A stretch of 64,000 nucleotides of DNA from Floccularia luteovirens (GCA_009739215.1 VSJF01000011.1:806001-870000); one strand, 5' to 3'. Counted from the first letter of the stretch, positions 1 through 11,390 are shown. Numbers and translations are program-made. Notes: generated by a model from the letters alone, not told the origin.

Positions 1-250
1 GATGAGGAGAAGGAAAGAAAGAAACGTATTGTTATACCAATCCGAGTATGAACACAGAGGAGTCCGTCAATTCAACCGGATGAGGGTGTTGCTTGGAGAA
101 ACTTAGGTGCTTGTGTTGATGATTGGGGAGAAATTTTTTTTACAATGACAATGATGGCACCAAGTATAGCTTTCAAACCAGGCACAAGGGGAAACACAGG
201 ATGATTCGTCGGATGGAAGCATACAGGTATTGTGCTCCATTTAAGATACT

Positions 251-1090
251 TCACAAGAAACCCCATTCCTCCCCTACAGTATTTTCGGCATCTGAGATAC
301 CCTGACCCGCGCCTCTCTTCTCTGCCATTGTTGTGCCGCTGTTAGCACCTTCTTGTTCTTCCCTCTCCCGTTTTGCGCTCGTACCGTCAAGCCAGGATGC
401 TGAAACCTCCATCGCGAGAGTCTGGTAACTGCCCCCCCTCTCACTGATATGAAAATTTAGATAGAGTCGTGCCTCTTTGCTGAGGACTCGGACATCCATC
501 TGAAGACATTGTTCATCAATATATGAACTATAAGAAGTTGATACAGAATGCTTGAATTTGCCCTCATAACTGGACCACAGACGCATGGTGTCATCGTCAT
601 CGAGCATTTTCGGGCCATATACGTTGGGTTGTTTGCGGTAAATTGGTAGTTCATCTGAATTTCTCAATAACCCTGTAGGGCACTGTTTTGTGGTGAGCAC
701 ACAATCTGTCTGTGCAACAACACTTCCTCCAGTGTTTGTGCTGGAGTAATTGATCAAGAATACAAGGGACATGAGGGTCGGGTTTGTCAGTTCTGAGGGT
801 ATTGGAACCGGCAAGGTGTACACCCAAGGGTTACCGGTATTCATGAGACGAACTTCGTTTTTTTCGAGCACTGAAGCATATGTCCGTACGAGATGCTTTT
901 GCTTTGGATCTGGGAAAACGATAGGGTTGTGGTGAAGGCTGGGAAAAGCGCCTTTGTTGACTGGAAAATAGTTGCTGGTCTGCATGCTCCCTCGTTGGTG
1001 CTGATTGGAGGTTTGTTCGTGCTGGGAGGCCAGAAAAATATCTTGGATTGGTTCTTCTATCCATCTATCAGTGTGAAAGATAGATATCAA
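251..1090 (-). CDS. hypothetical protein, 5' end uncertain
   Basis: An open frame of about 279 codons on the minus strand ends in TGA at 251-253. I do not recognise a family. The C-terminal half is hydrophilic (Lys/Arg/Glu/Gly-rich tail) and no signal peptide or membrane segment stands out. The frame opens on a TTG, not an ATG, so either an upstream exon exists or translation starts at an internal Met such as the MQTSNYF Met. A possible splice acceptor (CTGATAG) lies near 1066, which would make 251-1065 the last exon. Codon use and length suggest real coding sequence, but no function can be given. Confidence 0.45.
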   Translation of the reverse strand: MISIFHTDRWIEEPIQDIFLASQHEQTSNQHQRGSMQTSNYFPVNKGAFPSLHHNPIVFPDPKQKHLVRTYASVLEKNEVRLMNTGNPWVYTLPVPIPSELTNPTLMSLVFLINYSSTNTGGSVVAQTDCVLTTKQCPTGLLRNSDELPIYRKQPNVYGPKMLDDDDTMRLWSSYEGKFKHSVSTSYSSYIDEQCLQMDVRVLSKEARLYLNFHISERGGSYQTLAMEVSASWLDGTSAKREREEQEGANSGTTMAEKRGAGQGISDAENTVGEEWGFL

Positions 1091-1738
1091 TTCCTGATCG
1101 TACTATATCACGGCTCAATGTGGGGCTCCGATACATTCATTGGACATATTTCAAATCATCTTCCATTACTTACACGGATTCTAGGCTTGGTCCTGACCCA
1201 CCCGGACCCCTGAAGCTGTGCGAGTAATGCGCCATTATTCGGGCCTCATTTCGCAGCTTAGCGAGATGGTTATCGAAGTCAGACAAACTCCATGTAATAG
1301 ATTCCATATCCAGTCAGAATACCGTCCAGTGCAGCGAGGATTACTCGAGTAGAGAGAACTAGTACTCGTACTCAGCGGTCACTGATTTGAGAATTGCGTT
1401 GATCATTGGAAGAGTTATCAGAGGAACCTTTAATATTACGGGACAGGGTAGACGAGGATATTTAGGGACTAAGGGAGAGTGCAAGGGAGGTAGACACCAG
1501 TTATTCGAGAACATGTTGCGTGCCGCCACAAACATGGTCACATCAACCAGTATATCAACAAAAATTTATAAGTGACTTATAACCAATGACTAGTTTCATA
1601 CATTCACTCTAATCTTTATTGGCACATTATTCTTTTTTTTCATTGATTCCGAAGTACAAGCATATATTTGGGAGCCCCCCTTGATCATGAACAAAATACA
1701 ACAATTCAGAAATTGTTTGTGAGCTGTGAGCTCCGAGC
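1091..1738. other. intergenic, nothing recognised
   Basis: Short ORFs only, with no coding signal that I trust. It separates the hypothetical gene from the 3' end of the secreted-protein gene. Confidence 0.5.
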
Positions 1739-2117
1739 TCAAGGGCAGGAAAGGGTCAGGCCAGACGAAAGGCCAGGGACTGGTAAAGTTGCTGGTACGC
1801 ACCTGAATTTAAGATAGTTAACGTGCTTTTAGGATACAGTGGTAAATATAATACTTACTTGCCTGCGCAGCACTGGAAGGTAACACCGCAGATGGCAAGA
1901 TGGTGGCCTAAAATATGACAATTCCTTGGGAAAAAGCAGTGTCAATACAATCGGCTGTTGTTTCACCTATGGGCAACGAGAAACAGGCTCGCGTGAGCGC
2001 TCTGTTCATAATAATGTATCTAGAACACTTAAACTTATCATCACAGACAGTGACTTGTGCCACAGTCATGGCAGCGAGAGTGAGGAGAACGATAACAGAG
2101 AGGGCTTTGTTGAGCAT
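1739..2117 (-). CDS. small secreted Cys-rich protein, paralog A
   Basis: Four exons on the minus strand: 2045-2117, 1949-1966, 1859-1907 and 1739-1802, 204 nt in all (67 aa). The protein opens with a signal peptide (MLNKALSVIVLLTLAAMTVAQ). The mature part has about seven cysteines, including a CC pair and a KCVPAT element before a Cys-Pro end. The second exon is only 18 nt. The model rests on alignment to the gene at 9441-9917: same signal peptide, same intron positions and phases, same CC and C-x-PAT elements. The first donor (GTGATG) is weak. The spacing recalls small secreted effectors or reduced hydrophobins, but the eight-Cys hydrophobin pattern is not met. Confidence 0.6.
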
Positions 2118-4418
2118 CTTTAATACACTGATTGACTGAATTGATAATTTTTGCTGTACGAAGGACTGGCTTTATGCAATTTTTTGTGGTAAGATTCACA
2201 AATCTGTGTGTAGCATGCAAGTTCTTGCTTTGCGGCTATTGAACGACATCTGTCAAAATGACTTTACTGGCCGCTGCTGAAATATGGAAAGTATAACAAT
2301 GGAACATTCTGTGGCTCGATACAGTCCTGCCCCAACCCAGCAATACACTAACCGGCAAGACGGTTCTCAATCATATAATTAGTCAGGGATCGAACTCCTG
2401 GCTAATTGTAAGAATGCAGAAATGAGGTTTTCACCCTTTAATAGTAACGCAAGTGTGGTTATTGATATTATTGGGTGTTTTGTTGTAGATTTGTCTGTGT
2501 CTTATTTTCATGAACCCCTCCCTACTAAGATTGGTAACTCAGTTTATCAGGAAAACAGGATGACAACCTTAGTAGACACGCACACTGCGCCACTTTCGCG
2601 CTCCAGACCGAATGGAAATCGGTGGTATATCCTCTTATCAGGATATGTACTTTACAAGGCATCCTTGAACTCGTTGATGGGATTGTATCGCCTTGAGCTG
2701 AAGGCATGGACCCAGTCCAATAGTTGTAGGCGGTGGCCCCTTCTAGCGTGCTCCAAAACAGCGTGCTAACTGAACAAGTATCTCTTCATCAGCGCCACCT
2801 GCGTTAGCACTGAATTTAGGCGCTAAAAGCGACTGCGTGATACAACCAACTGGCTTCGGTGATATATCGATTCGATGATTTGAAATATCGCTTGCAGCTG
2901 GAGTTTTGCCAAAAAGAATCGTTATATAAATGCACCAAGGACTATTTGGGACCAAGACATTTAGCATGTGCACAATCAGCGCCGGAACAGAGAGGAATGG
3001 AAGGAGCGGAACTAGTCTTTACAGAAGATAAGCATTGCAGAAGGTCCACGTTAGTTGCGTGGAGAATGATAAATGAGATCTCATTCCGCTGCAGGAAAAT
3101 ATTGTTCTCACTTACTATCTCCCCTACATCCCCAAAAACAATGCTCTTGCACAATAACACATCCTCGAGTAGGGGTTGCGCTTCACATAATACCCTCGAC
3201 ACTATCTTAATCTCCATAGCAGATCAATCCCTTCCTATGATCGGATCATGCAATAAATCGGCTGATTGGCAACAAAGCTGCTCGTTCGTTCTCCAGCAGC
3301 CACCCGAGCCAACAAAAGATAAATTGATGTAAGCACATGCTTCATACGAAGAGTAGTCCATATCAGAGTTGCGGAATTTTGACAATGGCAAGTTGATCCT
3401 ACTACGACGCCCTTCAAGCACCCATCATCAATTATGCTAACCACATATGACATTCATTAATCAAACAGACTATGCACTCACTTCTGAAGTTCGTCCTATG
3501 GAGATTAGGGGTAATTTTATCCGTCTATCACAATAAAATAAATGATTATGAAGATTATAAATCAAGAATATTAGACGAGAATTCTTACCTTTCGATCTAG
3601 CGCTCTCTCAGTGAGAATCAACGTCAACAGTAGCTCCTACTGGAACCATTATGTCGACCACCAACGATTTCAATCAAACGCTCGTGTTATACACAGTACC
3701 CAGCTGCGTTTGTGTTTCCAATTTTATAGATGTCCGAGATCTCGCGGTTGGGGTATCAGCTAATTGGATGGGCAGTCCATCTCCCAGGCCAGACAATAAG
3801 ATGGCCACGGGACTTGATTGTTTGGATTTGACTAAACTTTATGGGACAAAGTCCTAGTTGCAAAGATAAATCGGAAAAGAAGAGTGAGTGAAAATATCAC
3901 GTCGAGAATTCCAATGCAAGAAATATGCAGTCCTTTAAACCAGCACAGCTCGAGCGGGTATTGATCATTATAATCTGACCTTCACAGATGCCTGCAATAG
4001 TAAATTATGTAACATTTGTGGTGTCCTTGATGAAACCTATCAGAACCTTCAATAGGGGACAGGTATACCCTGGAAATTGTTGCAGGGTTGTAAACTGGAC
4101 TGCGTTTCTTGTCCGCAGTGGCTTGTTCTCAGTTTCATAGTTAGGATGATCACATTCATTAATAACGAAATCCTCACTCAAAAATCCTATGGATGGATCA
4201 CGCATTCAACCTTGGCGGTATGATTATTAATTCTGAACTTTAGTCACGAATCTAAAAGACATCCAAATTGCGAAAGCTGTCAGAAATATTATTATAGATG
4301 CAATAAATGTCTTCGTTGAATAACAAAGCAGAAGTATGCGAGAATACTAATCAAATTGGTGGTATAACCACCGCGAAAGTAATCTTTCTGGTATTAACAA
4401 ATATGCGCTACAATGTGC
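2118..4418. other. 2.3 kb without a recognised gene
   Basis: Several ORFs of 60-160 codons occur on both strands (for example 2859-3332 plus and 2942-3217 minus), but none resembles a known family and they overlap each other. A tRNA-like hairpin lies at 2377-2407. The stretch may hold decayed genes or repeats. Confidence 0.4.
2377..2425 (-). repeat. tRNA-like / SINE-like fragment with hairpin
   Basis: On the minus strand a B-box-like stretch (GGAGTTCGATCCC) sits inside a 31-nt hairpin whose outer stem is AATTAG/CTAATT and whose inner stem is CAGG/CCTG. About 18 nt upstream is CATTTCTGCATTC, which also occurs near 6650 beside an A-box-like sequence. A full cloverleaf is not visible, so this is at most a tRNA-derived relic. 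Confidence 0.3.
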
Positions 4419-6260
4419 TCAGGCCAAAAGCATCTTTCTGGGGTCTTCCAGATACTCCTTGACTTTCACTACGGAGGGGTAAGGGAAAGTTCAACGCATA
4501 GAGAAATAATTGCATACCAAGGAATGTGACGGCTTCACGGCCGTCTAACAACCTGTGGTCGTATGTAAGAGCCACGACCATGATGGGGCGAATGACAATT
4601 TGGCCGTCAACAACAACAGGCCTATCCTTGATCGTATGCATACCTACAACCAGGTAAACAGAGGCATAATTAAAATAAAAACTGGATGTACCAAGAACTG
4701 CAGATTGCGGCAGGTTGATTATAGGCGTGCCATATAATGACCCAAACACTCCGCCATTAGAGCTATAATAGGTTAGGTGTTAAGTGGAACAAAATATTGG
4801 AATTCTGAGAGACATACATGGTGAAGGTACCTCCTGCCATATCCTCAAGGGTGAGTTTACCATCTCTCGCCTACACAAAATGTAAAGCGGTATATGTGGT
4901 GATAAAAGAGAAATGATTAACCTTCTTTCCGAGCGACGCAATCTCTCTCTCAATGTCAATAAAGTTCATACCCTCAGCGTTCCGTACAACAGGTGTAACA
5001 AGCCCCTTCGGTGTTGCGACCGCAACGCTCAAGTCGACATAATCACGATACACAATTTCTTCGCCTTCGATGCTAGCATTTGCTGCGGGAATTTCTCTTA
5101 GCGCTAGCGAGCAGGCTTTGGCAAAGGCGCTCATAAACCCAAGTTTCACGTCGTGCTCCTTCATTACGGCATCTTTGTACTTCTTCCGCATGTCGATTAG
5201 AGACGACATATCGATCTCGTTGAATGTAGTTAGTGAAGCAGCGGCATTCTGTGACTCCTTAAGGCGCTCCGCAATGCGTAGCCTCATTCGGTTCATTTTG
5301 ACCTGCGCATTCCGTTAATATACAATTAAGTACCTGAAGGCTTTTACTCACCCTGGTTTCACCTCTGTTTCCAGGAGCAGGTCTGAGAGGTATATCCTTA
5401 TTCTTATCCTCCTTTTTCTCCTTCTTAGCCTCCTTATCATCTTTGCTTTTCGAAGCATCCTTCTTATACTCTTTAGGACTTTCATGACTTCTTGTCATTT
5501 TGAGTAGGTGGGGGAGATTTGGGAAGTGTCTTGTCAACCTGCTGGTCACCTGGCTCCGCATTGTCTTTCGTTTCTGCACTGGTGGAGCTTTCTGTCTGTT
5601 TTTCTGGGGGAGGTGCTGCTGCTGTTACGTTTTATCAGTAATGTCATTAATTTCAAGAAAGCTACAAGATGGAAGATGCATACAGTTCACCAGTTTCACC
5701 AGGTTCTATTATAAAGAGATCCTGACCCTACTGTCACAGTGTCTTCCTCGTTTGCTAGTAGTTTGACTATTTTTCCAGATTGTGGAGCATTGACGGAAAC
5801 GTCAATCTATTTCGTTAAGAGGTGAAATAGAGTTAGTGATGTATTCCTTATTTAGGAAAAAAAAAACCCAAGTTTTTTTACCTTGTCAGTTTCAATAGTT
5901 GCAACCTCCTCGTCAGCAGCAACGGTATCACCGACTTGTTTTGACCACGATTTCAGGGTCCCTTCACTGATAGATTCCGCCATTTGGGGCACTTTAACAG
6001 TCTCGGCTGCACATAACCCGCTTAAGTTTGGGGTCAATGAGTGACAAGGTAGACGTACCCTGTAAGAGACGCGAAGAGTGGAACTGGGCACGCATGGGCA
6101 TGGGCACTGGCAATATTCCTGAAGGGACGAATTCAGTTGATATATTTTAGGGAATCACTATGCTTACCATCCTCTCGAAACAGCGAGCGCCGTTGTGGCT
6201 TTTCCGACAAACGATACTACGACCACGCGAAATGGCTATGATCCGTTTTGAAAGCATCAT
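4419..6260 (-). CDS. KGD2: dihydrolipoamide succinyltransferase, E2 of 2-oxoglutarate dehydrogenase (two apparent frameshifts)
   Basis: Mitochondrial E2 transfers succinyl groups to CoA on a lipoyl-lysine arm. Exons (minus): 6168-6260 (basic presequence), 5882-6118, 5691-5806, 5352-5621, 4922-5302, 4818-4870, 4692-4762, 4518-4643 and 4419-4468. The lipoyl domain shows [11 protein letters not shown] and ATIETDK (lipoylated Lys at the exon end). A Pro/Glu/Lys-rich linker follows. The catalytic domain shows [31 protein letters not shown] and the active-site DHRLLDGR, and ends [12 protein letters not shown], a normal full length. Two breaks are visible. An extra G in the GGG at about 5726-5728 shifts the frame inside the conserved [11 protein letters not shown] stretch, and a second +1 shift lies in the linker near 5480-5500. 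Everything else is intact, so sequence error is as likely as decay. Whether a further intron removes part of 5882-6118 is unclear, since the frame stays open. Confidence 0.9.
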
Positions 6261-7084
6261 TTTGGTCGAGCAAAAGGTGAAGGGCTCGAGAGAGAAGGAA
6301 TGAGACTAATGGGGGAGAGATATATGACAATGGTTGTCAGCGGAAACGCAGGAGCAAAGCACACCGTCTAATCAATAGGATGTAATATGTTTGTCCTTCT
6401 TTGCTCTTCGCCAACAACCCCGAGTTTTATGAATTCTTTTCTTATTTTTGTTTTCTTCCACCAAAACATCATTGTCACTGACAATTGCACTTTCTTTGAA
6501 CAAGATATTAACCATATCACCACTACTTGCAATACAGATGCACTACAACAGAATGAGCCAGCGCTTCCACCGCTCATCGGACGCAGCGTCCGAAAATCGG
6601 CAATTCTAACACGCTGAACCCGGAGTCGTTCTCTAAAGTTACGCATGCACTGGAATGCAGAAATGACAGTTCCTTAACCACTTGACCACAAATTAAATGG
6701 AATTTCTTGGTCCCGGACTTCTACCGGGGTATGTGTCAGTGAATTCTAGAAATAAGATATCACGGTTGGTTTTGGTGAAATACTCATTCAATTCGACATC
6801 TGACCATCTGTGCCAGAATGTGATGACTGAACTTCTGTCTTCTTGATTCTAAATGTTATGATCCGTAGCTTTGCCTGAAGTTCGGAGTCAGTCATATTAT
6901 GGTTCTCCCTAGTGGAAGAGCAACTTTTGACTTGTTCAAAGGCCACATGGGCCATTCTGAGGACTGCCAGCAAATAGTATGAACCATTCCTGGATCACTT
7001 CCACTATGTTAAAAGCCAGTTTTTGAGACCCTTTAAAGCCCATCATTACCTTGCTTCTACCTAAGCGATAACACGCGAGATATA
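6261..7084. other. intergenic between KGD2 and secreted lectin-like gene
   Basis: No gene recognised. It contains a tRNA-like stretch at 6608-6692 and should hold the KGD2 promoter on the minus strand. Confidence 0.45.
6608..6692 (-). repeat. tRNA-like relic with A-box-like and B-box-like motifs
   Basis: Read on the minus strand, TGGTCAAGTGGTTAAGG resembles a tRNA A box. CATTTCTGCATTC follows, then CCGGGTTCAGC about 40 nt on, resembling a degraded B box. The middle element is shared with 2411-2425. No stable cloverleaf with a proper anticodon loop could be drawn, so a decayed tRNA-derived SINE is the better reading. Confidence 0.3.
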
Positions 7085-8097
7085 ATGCTCAGTTACCTGG
7101 CCCTGCTTCTTACCTTCCTCACTGTTTGCGTTCATGCAGCTGACTGGTACACAGTAGAATGGGACGCGCCGTAAGTCGTGAACTCATAATACCATTTGTG
7201 CACCATCATAAACGGATCTATGCTAGTACATTTACGGCGATGTCAGGGGATATGATTGTGCCTGCTCTTCCAAAACCTGGAGGAACACCTTATGTCTGGC
7301 CAGGTCTACAAAGCGGAAACGGGGTGTTGCAGGCTGTCCTCGATGGACGCAGTGGGACTTGGTGGATTGGTACACAACTTCATTCCTTTTTCCGAACGAT
7401 GGATTAAATATTTTTACAGGTGACGGATTCTACGGCACTCCTTCCTTACCATGGGGAAATGGATTCAATGTCAACCCTGGAGACACGGTTCATTTTTCCT
7501 TCACTTCTGTAAGTTTCTCGACCCAGCTATCCAACGTAATGTTCAATGTTCCTGTATTTAGAGTGGATCAGTGTGGACTTGTACTTTATCAAGCAACGGC
7601 AAGTCTGCAACAACAACCTTAAATATAACAGGAAGCACCATGAACAGGTGATCCCAGCGCTTGCCTTCTCAATAAACCATGAGTACTCATCCTGCTGTAC
7701 AGGGCGATATTTGCTGCTGAAGTATGCTTTTGCCTTTATATTTTTTCTATATTTGTGAATTCAATCATAACCTGTCTCGCAGCTGACCAACGTCCCTTTC
7801 AACTTTGGACCTATCACATATGTGAGCGATGCTTGTTATACAACATATTCCATTCCATACTCAAATACTTGTAGTCGAATGTCAAGATCACTGCAACCAC
7901 AGCCGCATCAGGCTGGTGCGGGAAAACTGCTCATCTTGGCACATATGTATGTTGCTATAGTCTTCGCTTTGGGTCCGTTCCTCATGATTGAGCTAGCCAT
8001 ACACTGTATCATCGACCAGTGCCTCTGGTAATACTTGCAGCATCTCAAGAATTGTCCAGAGCAGTGCATCGTAGATCTGAGTTATCTCTATAGCTGA
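7085..8097 (+). CDS. secreted concanavalin A-like lectin/glucanase-fold protein
   Basis: Eight short exons: 7085-7170, 7227-7369, 7420-7508, 7562-7647, 7703-7721, 7783-7821, 7875-7946 and 8041-8097 (about 196 aa). The N-terminus is a clear signal peptide (MLSYLALLLTFLTVCVHA). The body carries YVWPGLQSGNGVLQAVLDGR, GTWWIG and GFNVNPGDTVHFSF, then SGSVWTCTLSSNGKSATTT and a WCGKTAH segment. This pattern is familiar from Agaricomycete secreted proteins assigned a concanavalin-A-like jelly-roll fold; the enzyme or binding activity is unknown. All junctions keep frame except that the last exon is chosen only by an acceptor at 8040, so the C-terminus is the least certain part. Confidence 0.65.
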
Positions 8098-9440
8098 TTG
8101 TTTATGGCTGTCGAATCTTTCATTCAATGTTCCTTTGAAACCAGCTTTCGAATCAATACATTGTGTCCATTCTATTTAAGTGGCAAAGAATGTTCCCATT
8201 TCCACTGGCCGCCAGTCTCTCATGATAACGGCTCATACTCTTCCAGATATGTCTTTCTGGTATGCGAATTGAGGAGCTCTCAACAACTTTTAATTTTCAC
8301 GCAACGGAAAATCACTAAGTGCGGTTGGGTGCTTTTGACTCTGTAGACGGCATCACTCACGCACCACTCCTTGAACCGTTTTGTTTTATTCACCCATTGT
8401 CATATATCGCAGTACTTGGTGCAGGTGTGTTCTCCGAATTTTCCCTTCCTTACGAAAAAAAAAGGTGGCAGTTGACAGATGAAGGGACTTCACTCTTAGT
8501 TTAAGCCTTAAAACAATCAGTCATTCATTTACTCAGAGTCTTTCGGAGGAAAACCACTCTCATGAGAGCCTTATGTTGTTTTCTTAGTATGAAAATGATG
8601 ATGAAACTACGTCACTGGCATCAAGGGTCAATTCAGCTGATGCAAAGAACGAGAACATGATGGTCACGATGTTGCTCGAGAAAATTTAGAGCCCTGCAGG
8701 ATCTCATTGTGATCATTTGCAAATTGGTGATCATTTTGTTTACAATGGATATCGAGAAACCACACAAGTTTAGATCTGTGACTTATCATGAACACGGTCT
8801 TGGGTAGTACTTGTAGCTTCAACTCCACGATGTATTCTGTCAGAAGCGCGGGGTGACACTGCATGTGCACTGCACTAATTGTGGTAAAGTCTACCAATGT
8901 TATCCTCAACTAGTACTAGTTTACTAATCTAAATAGGAGATGAAAATGATACGTAGACAAGTCCGCAACAATAGTACACTCAATGATATCTTCTTTACCA
9001 ACTAACAAAGCTGTGCTAAGAAGCCAAAACAACTCTACTTTCGTTAACCCCTTGTATTCAGACTTTCGGTGGTAATACATCCTACAAGCTTCAGATTCAT
9101 CTAGGGTCACTCGTGCGCTTTTGAATAGTTTGAATAGGTGAAAGTCTCATTTCCTATATTTATCCAGAGCTCAACCCGATTCAATGTTTACAGGAAATAT
9201 CAATATATCGCCAGGTCGAGGCCCAGCTGCTATATCAAGCGAAAGAATCTTCCATTGTCGTGCATTCCACAATCCAACGGCCGCCAGATTCAATACATTC
9301 TAAATGCAGCCACAAACAAAGAACTTACATACTACACGGACTGTAGTCGACAGATTTGTAGATCCTACTACAGGAATTTCTATAAAGCCAGTGCTTCATA
9401 CCGCCAACTTCATCAGCTCTTTACTCAGCTAGTGTCCAAG
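8098..9440. other. 1.3 kb intergenic, nothing recognised
   Basis: Only short overlapping ORFs. The right end should contain the promoter of the secreted-protein gene at 9441. Confidence 0.5.
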
Positions 9441-9917
9441 ATGTTCAACAAAGCCTTTTCTGCTATCGTTCTCCTTACCCATGTTGCCACGACCATGGCA
9501 CAAACTCCCGAGCCTATCTGTGCTCCTTGTAAGTGTGTTAGATGCATGAATACGAGTAGAGCACTGAAAAACCTGTTTCTCGTTACTCCTAGGTGATGAC
9601 TCAACCGATTGTAGTCAACATTACCGTTTTCCAAGCTATACCACACTAAACGACATTCTTCTTCTAGGCCCTGCAGTCGGTGATGCCACCTTCCGGTGCT
9701 GCTTCGCCACCCCTGGCGTTCCCGGCCAGTAAGTATCACATTCGCTGCTGTATCACCAAAAGGCACTACTAAATGCATCAAACACAGGTGCTTGCCAGCA
9801 ACTGCCGAAATCTCCAGTCTTGGAACACTCCTTACGAGTATCATCACTGATCCTGTGTTGCTCATTGTTCTCAATAGTATCACTGTCACTGCGAACATTC
9901 CTTGCCCTGACCTTTGA
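9441..9917 (+). CDS. small secreted Cys-rich protein, paralog B
   Basis: Four exons: 9441-9528, 9593-9610, 9668-9728 and 9788-9917, 297 nt (98 aa). The signal peptide (MFNKAFSAIVLLTHVATTMAQ) is followed by CAPC, an 18-nt second exon encoding DDSTD, FRCC, a QCLPAT element and a hydrophobic C-terminal stretch ending NIPCPDL. All intron positions and phases match the gene at 1739-2117 on the opposite strand, and the CC pair and C-x-PAT element are conserved. The longer tail is hydrophobic (TDPVLLIVLNSITVT), unlike paralog A. Function is unknown; a surface-active or effector-like role is only a guess. Confidence 0.65.
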
Positions 9918-10115
9918 GCATGGTGTCTGGATTGTAATAGTTTACTCATATGACCCGGCTATTTCTAGGGAAGCCTCCTAAATATATGCCCGCATTTTGA
10001 ATCAGTCAATGAACATTGAATTCAATAAAACTGAGACTGAATGTATATAGTTCATCATATGAGAATTAGTAAGTATTAGAGTTAGATTATAAATTATACT
10101 ATCTCTCTTCCTGTG

Positions 10116-10322
10116 TTAACCCGCAGAGTGGATCATGATGTTATTACTAGATAACGTCTTAGGGTGAACTGGAACATTGGGGGACTGGATATCCCCATGA
10201 ACATAACCGCCGCCATGAAATGTTTTAACAATTTCCAAAACATCAATGACACTGCATGTCGCGATTATGTTGATAAATTTGACATGTAATATTTGCACTA
10301 AGATCGTGCCTGGCATCAGCAA
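10116..10322 (-). pseudogene. protein-kinase-like fragment
   Basis: A 68-codon minus-strand frame contains VLEIVKTFHGGGYVHGDIQS then PNVPV, which matches the catalytic-loop region of fungal kinase-like proteins (HGD-x4-N, where the Asp and Asn are catalytic and Mg-binding). No ATP-binding lobe or DFG segment was found nearby, so this is a short relic rather than a working kinase. The similarity rests on about 25 residues. Confidence 0.4.
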
Positions 10323-10425
10323 TAAAGATCAGCTTGCCAGTTGAAATATACACGACAATTGTTATCGTCTTCATAGCTTGTTTGATACGGATAAGCATGG
10401 TTCACATCCAGTGGACTGTCGTCTA

Positions 10426-10467
10426 TCCAATGAACCGCCAAATCGTACGATTTGACGGTTCATTGGA
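10426..10467. repeat. 42-bp near-perfect palindrome
   Basis: The two 21-nt halves, TCCAATGAACCGCCAAATCG-T and its reverse complement, meet at ATCGT/ACGAT with no spacer. One position differs (C versus T in the comparable strand). It could be a cruciform-forming site, a fused pair of transposon ends or a recombination footprint. Confidence 0.7.
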
Positions 10468-11390
10468 CAAATAAGGTTGATTCACTGCAACTTACATAGT
10501 TTACCACCCCAGCAAACCCCCTAGAAGGCTCGAACGTTGAATGAGCATCCAGATTTATGTCAACTGAGATGGTAGCCAGAGAAAAATAACAAAAATGCTC
10601 CTATCATTGGATAACGGCACATCTCTCAAGTACCAAGCCTAGATTTAATTAACCTTTTCTACATAGTTTGTCATAGCCAGCCTGGTCGTAGGAAACGCAA
10701 GAACCGAAACTGGATTCAACGTTGGGAGACATACCTGGTCGAGTTTATGTTTCAGAGTTCCGTAGGCAAGACAGAACAGAAAGGAGAACTACTCTACAAG
10801 CTCCTGTACCTATCACAATGAAGTTTCACGAACAACTAAAAAAAATTTGATAAACACTACGCATCACTTAACGAAGGGGGTTATCTCCAGTTTTCACTAT
10901 AGAAAGTTAAAATTGATTTGGAAATTGTTCCATGAATAGCAAATCCACCGTATTTCCAATTGATCCGTGATCCCCTCTTGGAAGGCATCATTTATCCAGT
11001 TATGGCATCGTAGGTCTGGTGATAACGAGAAAATAGATATTGCTGTGAACCCCGAGGCCAAGCGCAAGAAAATATATTGTGTTGCTAAATAAAACTGTGG
11101 TGACTTCATTGTAATGTCCAGGATGTATAAGGGATAGTAGATAGTTTGAGAAGTATAAGATAATAAAAATGCGTACAACATATAGAACGAGCGTGCAAAT
11201 GTTAAAAAAACCATTAAATGACTGCGCGTGTATTTTATTGTCCAGGGGAATGAGTGCTTGTAGAAGATTTTGATAGTTTGCAATAAGGCCAAATGTACAG
11301 CAAAAAAGATAAGGGGGATATTCAAGATACGATAGATAATTTGTACAAGAGATGAAGAGTTCCAGAGTTTTCATCATGGAGCAATAAGGA

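Larger units (their letters stand above)
9918..11390. other. intergenic with relics
   Basis: Contains a kinase-like fragment (10116-10322), a 42-bp near-perfect palindrome (10426-10467) and AT-rich sequence. Overlapping minus-strand ORFs at 10897-11446 run into the next gene and look spurious. Confidence 0.45.

Noticed and set aside
1908..2117. Unspliced 69-codon ORF for paralog A
   Set aside because: It would lose the CC and C-x-PAT exons that are conserved with paralog B; the spliced model is better.
5482..5560. Intron in the KGD2 linker to explain the second frame change
   Set aside because: Donor and acceptor pairs in the linker do not give the needed phase.
6608..6692. Functional tRNA gene
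   Set aside because: A-box-like and B-box-like motifs are present but no acceptor stem or valid anticodon loop can be drawn.
9425..9949. 174-codon minus-strand ORF over the secreted-protein gene
   Set aside because: It is antisense to the spliced plus-strand gene, whose introns and signal peptide are supported by the paralog.
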